NCBI GenBank assembly: GCA_013115135.1
Contig: JABANP010000864.1
Coordinates: 1 to 14,052 of the forward strand
From: Perkinsus olseni
Taxonomy: Eukaryota; Perkinsozoa; Perkinsida; Perkinsidae
Length of the DNA stretch: 14,052 bases
Direction: 5' to 3'
A program made the translations under genes and the position numbers. A model generated the notes under the pieces. It was not told the origin of the DNA, made no database searches, and saw nothing but the letters and a program-made list of their open reading frames with translations. Shown in pieces: positions 8,353-14,052 of the stretch (its first letter is position 1; each line of letters starts with the position of its first letter).

Positions 8353-10370
8353 ATGGCGAAGGACGTCTCGTCGCGTAGTGACGTTGATCGCTTCTTTGCG
8401 GACTTCGACCTCGGTCCGGTCGAGCAGGTGTCAAGCAGAGATTTCTACTTCAATTCATACAGCCATAGGGAGGCATACGAGGTACTGTTCTCTAGGGTGC
8501 GTTTCTAGCACCAGTAACTCGACCTTAGGAGCTGCTGAAGGATGAGGTCCATCAGGAAGCGTATCGAACGGCTATACTCGCAAACAAGCATCTCTTCATC
8601 GATCGGGTGGTCCTGGTGGTTGAATGCGGTCTTGGCTTGGCTCCTTACTTGGTGGCGGAGGCCGGGGCCAAGGTGGTGCTTGCGCAGGAGAAAAATCTAG
8701 TAAGTCCCGGGAATGTCGCCGGAACTTCGCAGCCATCCCGCTGATTGCACGATGCCTTGTTACTACTATCGAGCTTCCCCGATGTTCCCTTCAAGATAGG
8801 TCGATATATCTCCAGGATCGCCCGGTTGAACGGTCATGATAACATCGTCAGCGTCCCAGGCGACATCACTGACCCTGACTTCGCCTTGCCGTATGGTCTG
8901 ACGGAGGTAGCAGTTTCCACTGCGAGGTTTTTGTGAAGCGGGTCAGTGTGTGCTCAGGTTGACATCATAGTGTCTGAACCTATGGGCTACCTATTATTGC
9001 ACGAGTCTCGCATTCGAGACGTCATTGTAGCCCGCGATAGGTTCCTCAAGCCCGGCGGCAGATGTTCCCTAGCCGGTAGTACGGTTACAGGACGGGGATC
9101 GTGCGGCGGGATTCCTCGGAATTTTGAAAACCTCTCTAACAGAAGTTCGGGTTTTCTACGACACTTCATAACAGTCGTGAACGGAGATCTCAGTGGGTGC
9201 TCTCTCGGTGGTTCGTCTCGCTCATGATCGTAGAGAGCGACTGCTTCCGCTCATGATTCTCAACCCTAGCCTGTGCCGCAGCTCTTATGAGTCTCATGGC
9301 GACGCGATCGCGGGATTGTTTGCTTCGCCATCGTCGCGAGGCGCGTGAGTTGAGGCTTCTCGACTCACGGTTCTCGCTCTGGAGTTCACTCGTGAACCTT
9401 TTGCGCGGTAGCAGCTCCGCAAGAGTATTACCTGTGGATGGACTTTCAGAGACGCAGTTCATTCGATTCTCCGAGTAACAGCCCTACCTCTCTCCTCATG
9501 TACGCACACATCTCTCGGTCTCAGCTCTGTCAACGCCTCACCATGAACGCCTCCTCATAGCGCAGCGTCGGCCAGCCTGGTCTCGACGAAGCGACCACAG
9601 CTAGCAGAAGGTGAGAACCGCTGAGGTCACTGCGTAGTGATGGACGTGATTCTTCTGTCGGAGCGTGTCTTTCAGATGCCTGGCAGAGGAGCCAAATTGA
9701 CGTCAACTCCCGCTGAGGCTCTTTGCCATCGATTTACGATGACGGCTCCTCCGGACGTCACTACGAGGCCGGAGGTTTCTCTCGCTGGAGAGTTCGCCTC
9801 TCTGACCACCGCAGTCCGCCCGGATGAAGAGGACACACGACACGCTCCAGGATGCTCATAGTATGCTAACGAGATCGCCATCCCGCTCGTGAGAACCGGA
9901 TTGTGATCAGGAGGTTCGGAGTAAGTTCTTGTTGAGTGGTAGCGCAGATGGGAGATCAGCTGCACTGACTTACGCAAATCGATACCCGCGTCCGATGCAC
10001 TGGTCGTCTGGTTTGATGTGATTCGATCACGCCCATAAACGCGGTGGATGCACTCAAATCTGGGCCCGAAGGTTCCATGGACGCTCTGGCAGCAGACCAT
10101 ACCAGTGGCAAACACGCCTGCCATGCGTGTCCCGCTACTGCAGTCGCTTCGCGCAGCTTCATCAGGTTACCCCCACCTTCATTTACTGGCACTGGCGTCT
10201 ACTGAGTGTCGCCTGGATGCCTCGGCGATGCTACAACGAGGTCGGGACGCCGCGTGGGCATGGCTGAGCGTCAGTGCGTCTCGCCGAGTCGGCGGACATC
10301 GATATCGGCTGTCGAGTGGAGGATGGGCGCGAGGCGAGTATCAATGCGATATTACACTTTGCGCGACCTT
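8353..10370 (+). pseudogene. Decayed protein arginine methyltransferase (PRMT1/CARM1-like)
   Basis: Exons 8353-8481, 8529-8699, 8796-8906 and 8958 to about 9060 join in phase 0 through introns of 47, 96 and 51 nt. They give the PRMT order: FYFNSYSH, ELLKDEVHQEAYRTAIL, motif I, the acidic Glu of motif post-I, VDIIVSEPMGYLLLHE (double-E loop) and FLKPGG. An in-frame TAG upstream fixes the ATG. Motif I reads VLVVECGLG where active enzymes have VLDVGxGxG, losing the Asp and first Gly that contact SAM. After FLKPGG the expected MFP appears only in another frame. Later pieces are recognisable: ALVVWFDV (9997-10020), an in-frame TAA at 10036-10038, PWTLWQQ at the THW-loop position (His replaced by Leu), and SADIDIG near 10290. 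PRMTs methylate arginines on histones and RNA-binding proteins; this copy is probably inactive. The 9060-9990 interior is unresolved. Confidence 0.68.
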
Positions 10371-10579
10371 GTGTTTCTCATGGAGACTTGTGTCGTGTTT
10401 GTCGGAGTTAATTCGGTCCACTGGGCGATCAAACGGTTGTCCGGCTCCATGAGTCTCTCGGTTTCGCTGGCTCCGCTAGCCCCTCCCGGTGACTGAGGCG
10501 TCGCGAGTCCAACGTGGCTCGCCCGCGACGTCGCGCTGCCATCAGTGTTGCTCTCTACTCTCTCCGCTGATGCACTATG

Positions 10580-11900
10580 CGGCACATCTTAGCGCTCCAC
10601 TCGACACGGTCGGCGTTGTTTGCCTTTTTCTGACAGGTAGGCTCCTTCGGTGCTTGTGGCCCTCACCGCGTAACAATCGACCTGTGCCCGTCTTCCTATT
10701 GTTGGTATCGCCCGGGCGGGGCGCTGCATGGCAATGACACCACTTCTATTACTTGCGTCTCCGTCTGTTGCTCGAGCGGCTCAGTATCGATCCATCGGTG
10801 GCCATAGAGATATCATGGTAAAATGTACGCGCGAAAGCCCTACCACGATCGCGCACCGAGCACCTCGGGGGCGGCTCGTGCGAGTTCCAGCGAACAGCCT
10901 GTCCTCTTCTGGTCCGCCAGCCTCAATCTCACGGTCACGCAGCGGTAGCCTGCGGAGATCGGCGCTGTTCCTCACTACCGGCGTTAATCTTCGGCACTGG
11001 GCCGGAGCCACCTTCGGCCAGTTGGCCAGTGATGACCTTCGGACTTCCTTCCCTCTATAGGATCGTTCAAAATTTGCCTCATCGTTACCATTGATGTAAA
11101 GGATGCGGAGGAGATCACAGCATGGTCCTCTAATAGCCAACAGCCACGTTTGTTGCTTTCGGGTGGAACGCCAGCCAGCTCAGGTGTTCTCCACGGTTCC
11201 GGGCATCACGGTCGCCCGCTGCGTATTATTTCGCCGAACTCCGTACACCCACCGAGATTCCGGGCGTCCGCTTCGTGAGTGTAATCACCGTGGTTTGGCT
11301 CGCTCGCTCGCTCTACCTCTCGACTCGGGTCGGTAATGTATTCCTGTGGCGTGGGGTCCCATGGCCAGCTCTACCGGCAATAACGACCATCGCCGCTGAT
11401 TTGCCTGCGTTCATCCCCGACCATCGAGCCATTTTGCCATGAACCATGCGAGGAGAGTCACCATTCTCTCTTATTGCTGTGTGACCCATTATGAAGGAGA
11501 GTCTAATAACACTGGTAGCGGCTCTGCCTGGCCGGCTCGTTAAGGTGACGACAGCCGGGAACGGTGCGATGCCCGTATGATATCGGGCAGAATTTGCTGG
11601 TCGCCTCCGATGTTGGCTAACTACTGCGCCTTAGTTATTACTCGGCACAAATTGCGCTCTACGGCTTTAAGCGTGATTCGCTGAGGACCAACTTAACCGA
11701 TGGTCAGCGTGTTCGTCCTCGCTACCATTTGGTAGATCCCCTCAGGGGTCCAATTAAGCAGGGTGGTTACCATCCTGGCGACCCTTGACGGCGGCGGCAT
11801 CATAGTCTTCGGTCGCAGCACCCGTGGTCAGCTCGGTTTAGGATTCGTCGAGGATGTATCGGTGCCATGGCCGCTAAAATCCTGTCGTGAATCACCTTGA
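10580..11900 (+). pseudogene. Broken RCC1-type beta-propeller repeat array
   Basis: Pieces of RCC1 repeats lie in order but in changing frames: RHILALHS (10580-10603), YCWYRPGGALHGNDTTS (10697-10747), GVNLRHWAGATFGQLASDD (about 10979-11035), TFVAFGWNASQLR (from 11146) followed by TPTEIPGVRFVSV, LARSLALPLDSG (about 11296-11331), SVMYSCGVGSHGQL (about 11330-11371), LPGRLVKVTTAGNGAMPV (about 11526-11579) and GGIIVFGRSTRGQLGLG (about 11790-11840). The family pattern is G-x-V-Y-x-W/F-G, then GQLGxG, then P-x-x-I/V and HxLAL. RCC1 proteins form seven-bladed propellers and include exchange factors for Ran and related scaffolds. One join (near 11330) would be repaired by one extra G; others have in-frame stops (TAA after GQLYRQ, TGA after AMPV). 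A relic is the simplest reading, though unrecognised introns explain some breaks. Confidence 0.55.
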
Positions 11901-12144
11901 CTCTGTTAGTTGAAAACGAGTAGCTATCATATTTTGTTTACTTTGAGAATGGGGATACAATTACATCCTCCTCAAAGCTTTTCATCATCTCGATCTGGCT
12001 GCACTTTCGCACAGTTCACTTCTCGAGTTGTCGTCTTTCTTTTCAGTAGCAAATTGTAGTGCGTTGCTTAACATGCCCGTTTGAGGGGAGGTGCGTATCT
12101 GTAGTGCTCTCGCATGGTACCACCGGGGGTTTCAGGGTTTGAGG

Positions 12145-12350
12145 TTCGAAGGTTTTTCTGGAACCGAGCCATTTTCCCGGCGGCACTTTGTTCATGCGTT
12201 TTTCACACAGAAAAGAACTCTCGATGTTAAAGGATGTCCATTGTGATGACAAGAAAAACTCGAAAGAGTTGCGAACAGCTGCGCCAGTGTCGGGAGGAAA
12301 GGCCCGAGTAGGTTGCGTTGCGTCAGTCATACACCGCCTAAAGGATTGAG
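12145..12350 (+). CDS. Possible exon, unknown protein (doubtful)
   Basis: Open plus-strand frame of 68 codons between an in-frame TGA at 12142-12144 and a TGA at 12348-12350; the first ATG is at 12195. It has a mixed composition typical of a globular exon (GGTLFMRFSHRKELSMLK, then APVSGGKARVGCVASVIH). I do not recognise it. No splice partner was found, and an overlapping minus-strand frame competes with it. Confidence 0.22.
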
Positions 12351-12820
12351 CAAAGGAAGTACAAAGTATGTGGTCGGGCATGAGGGGATGGACCTGAAGA
12401 GGTGCCAGCTGTCAGGCGGCCGACTGTTAGTAGCAATGAAGAGATCCTAATGATACCGCAGGCAGCCTTCGAGAAAGGCTAATGCGATTGTTAATCTTAT
12501 TGTTCATCCAGGGCAGCCTTGTGATGGGATGAAACTCTAAGGGAGATCCATGCAACCCGGGACAGGCTCGAGCCGCCGGCGTTGAGCCGACTCCGACGCA
12601 GACATGGAGTCCTGTTCTCTTCCAAAGTTGTTTCTCCACTGAATTCACCTCCCTCCTCCATGAAATGAGCTACAATAGCCCGGCATGCCGCTTCGTGTGG
12701 GGTTTCGTCCAGCAGGTGTCGCCCCATTTTTAAGCCTGCCGAGTTGGAACGTTCTTAAGGAGTTGCTAGCGATTCTCAGAGAGGTTACTCCCCGTCCAAC
12801 AGCTCCAGCTTGGTTTTGTT

Positions 12821-12837
12821 CGGAACAAATTGTTCCG
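12821..12837. repeat. Perfect 7-3-7 hairpin (CGGAACA-AAT-TGTTCCG)
   Basis: Two 7-base arms are exact reverse complements around a three-base loop. It is the first of three hairpins of the same geometry within 122 bp. No poly-T tract follows, and no coding gene ends here, so a terminator role is not supported. Confidence 0.85.
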
Positions 12838-12905
12838 ATGTTCATACGATTTGAATGTTGAGCGGTATGCGAGGGCGTTATCATTGCGAGGGCACAGTCC
12901 GAGGT

Positions 12906-12922
12906 GTCCCCGAAGCGGGGAC
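12906..12922. repeat. Perfect 7-3-7 hairpin (GTCCCCG-AAG-CGGGGAC)
   Basis: Exact 7-base arms around AAG, GC-rich and very stable as RNA or extruded DNA. It is followed three bases later by another hairpin of the same size, so the pair makes a double-hairpin element at 12906-12942. Confidence 0.88.
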
Positions 12923-12925
12923 TCC

Positions 12926-12942
12926 CTGAGGTCTTACCTCAG
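12926..12942. repeat. Perfect 7-3-7 hairpin (CTGAGGT-CTT-ACCTCAG)
   Basis: Exact 7-base arms around CTT. It sits directly after the previous hairpin with a TCC spacer. Together they resemble the double-hairpin elements described in some organelle genomes, but here the context is nuclear. Confidence 0.88.
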
Positions 12943-13104
12943 AAGCCGACCCATTCGGCAAGAGTCAATTCCTTAAACCTACTGGACACAACGATAGACC
13001 TTGGCGGCAATTTGCATTATAACGCGAACGTGAACATGGTATGGTATCTCAGCCGAATGCGGCGAGTGCATTTCTTGCATGAATGAATCTCCAGTGCTTC
13101 ATCT

Positions 13105-14052
13105 TCACAACGGGAAGATCACGGAGAACAGAGTCAGCACTGTTACCACAGCCGTCGTCGATTGGGTAAACGCCGAGCTCTGAAAGACAAGATTATCGAG
13201 GACCTGGCTGCATCACAGCCTAATCGCTAATCGTACATTGGGCGTGGTCCGCGTTGAATTGGCAGGCGCGATCTCCTGCATGGGATGTGTACCGGCAACC
13301 TGGCACAACAATAGCGTGGCTTCGCCAAAGTCTCGTCACCAGCATTCACCCATTTGCGAGGCACGTACCTTCGGCTCCGTTTCATCGACTTCATCTTCCT
13401 CTGTCACGTCCACTTGCCCGTCGTCGTTTGCTTGCGGATCGTGGGGCTTCACTGTGACTTCCTGCGCGGTCTGTGTGGGACTAGTCTGCTCCGGCGTGCT
13501 CGTAGACGAGGGTGCAGGCCGCTGAGTCGGCTCCTGCGTCGTCATGCCAATGCTTTCTTCGGAGCCCGTCGAAGTACTCGGCGGAGTGGTTCTCTCGCTA
13601 ATTGGCTCGACAGTCGGAGTGGTCGATTCGCCCATTGACGCCCCCGTGGTTTCAACAACGGGAGGAGCTGTTTGAGTCTCCTCTCTGGATGGCTCAACAG
13701 TTGGAGTACTTGATCGGATAGCCCCAAAAGATCTGCTGGATATCTTACCTTCTGAATACTCCTTAGATCCCCGCTGGCGACAGTGCCGCGGAGTTTGCTC
13801 CTCGTCTTGTTGTCTCCACCGGAGCGGACTGCCACAAAAGGACAACTATAACTGGGTGCTCAAGCCTCACATGGCGCGTCGCGCTCATGAACTGGATGGA
13901 AGAGCGAGGAGAAGGGATCCCCACGACTTGCGATGGCATCGCACATAGTCTTTCTGGCCCAGTCAAGTGACTTTCGCGAAAGGAACTCGACGGCGCGGAA
14001 GTATCCGAATGCACCACTCGCTTGTTTGTGAGGGCTGATGTTCAGGTCTTTG
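13105..14052 (-). CDS. Thr-rich stalked protein with GPI-anchor-like tail (3' part, spliced)
   Basis: The clear exons are the stalk, about 13828-13369, and the last exon, 13203-13105. The intron between them starts with GTACGT (13368) and ends at 13204, both in phase 0. The stalk is rich in Thr, Pro, Ser and Glu (SSTPTVEPSREETQ, STTPTVEPISERTTPP) and turns acidic at its end (VDVTEEDEVDETEPK), which suggests O-glycosylation. The last exon ends in a small-residue stretch (FQSSAFTQS) and a hydrophobic tail (TTAVVTVLTLFSVIFPL) to the stop at 13107-13105. This is the layout of a GPI-attachment signal. Upstream, 14052-13871 is open in two frames; one contains AFGYFRAVEFLSRKSLDWAR and RKTMCDAIASRG, perhaps a diverged piece of the four-cysteine domain. 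The join to the stalk exon could not be phased. Small extra exons within 13299-13237 are possible. Confidence 0.6.
13619..13714. repeat. Right copy of the 96-bp identical direct repeat (stalk coding)
   Basis: Identical to 1-96. In this copy the minus-strand reading continues into a second, partial protein repeat (STTPTVEPISERTTPP), so the element is itself part of a short Thr-rich repeat series. Sequence upstream on the minus strand (13715 onward) is unrelated to that next to the left copy. Confidence 0.95.

Larger units (their letters stand above)
11901..13104. other. Gene-poor stretch with hairpins and weak exon candidates
   Basis: No firm gene. Two candidates are weak. A plus-strand frame at 12145-12350 reads plausibly (VFLEPSHFPGGTLFMRFSHR near its start) and ends in a stop. 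A minus-strand frame near 12727-12640 has one ankyrin-like stretch (DETPHEAACRAIVAHFMEEG). The minus-strand 112-codon frame at 12381-12043 overlaps the first candidate and has no recognisable content. Three perfect hairpins are listed separately. The right-edge gene ends at 13105. Confidence 0.45.

Noticed and set aside
9672..10124. Minus-strand frame of 150 codons
   Set aside because: It has no recognisable content and lies over plus-strand methyltransferase blocks (ALVVWFDV, PWTLWQQ), which explain the sequence better.
11566..11592. Inverted repeat TGCCCG...CGGGCA as a terminator or element
   Set aside because: Only six base pairs around a loop of seven to eight bases, with no T tract and lying inside the RCC1 relic; consistent with chance.
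1..14052. CRISPR array, insertion sequence or bacterial operon
   Set aside because: No regularly spaced short repeats, transposase or terminal inverted repeats were seen. Introns indicate a eukaryote, and the only tandem repeats are exon-containing units.
1..14052. Spliced-leader or spliced-leader RNA gene
   Set aside because: I looked for the alveolate leader core (CCGTAGCCAT...GGCTCAAG) on both strands and found no match. The partial match near 11428 (GAGCCATTTTGCC) is too short.

Overview
The window reads as nuclear DNA of a protist (alveolate-type), most likely a Perkinsus species or a close relative. Coding sequence is broken by many short GT-AG introns (about 40-160 nt) on both strands. 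Bacterial operons and ribosome binding sites are absent. One gene belongs to a two-RRM protein type that I associate with Perkinsus and dinoflagellates. The genus is an inference; the intron-rich structure is seen directly.

Layout. (1) 1-2571, minus strand: a spliced gene running off the left edge. It encodes a secreted protein with a signal peptide, three copies plus a fragment of a four-cysteine domain I cannot match to a known family, and a Thr/Pro/Glu-rich stalk. (2) 2572-3800: no convincing gene. (3) 3801-5014, plus: a spliced gelsolin/villin-like protein. (4) 5015-5665: mostly empty, with one weak minus-strand exon candidate. (5) 5666-7190, plus: a coiled-coil, two-RRM RNA-binding protein whose first third is readable only if one base is skipped at four G or C runs. 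(6) 7191-8352: 3' flank and intergenic DNA. (7) 8353 to about 10370, plus: a decayed protein arginine methyltransferase gene with three clean introns. (8) About 10580-11900, plus: a broken array of RCC1-type repeats. (9) 11901-13104: gene-poor, with three perfect 7-3-7 hairpins and two weak exon candidates. (10) 13105-14052, minus: the 3' part of a second gene encoding a Thr-rich stalk, ending in a GPI-anchor-like tail and running off the right edge.

The two edge genes share an identical stretch of at least 96 bp (1-96 and 13619-13714) in the stalk-coding region, so they are probably paralogues of one surface-protein family. The first was built by tandem duplication of a roughly 677-bp three-exon unit. 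Between them lie intact genes (gelsolin-like), a frame-broken gene (RNA-binding protein) and two apparent relics (methyltransferase, RCC1). The most promising candidate for something undescribed is the four-cysteine, stalked surface-protein family. The four frame-skip sites in the RNA-binding gene are the other item to check, because they are either sequencing indels or recoding.
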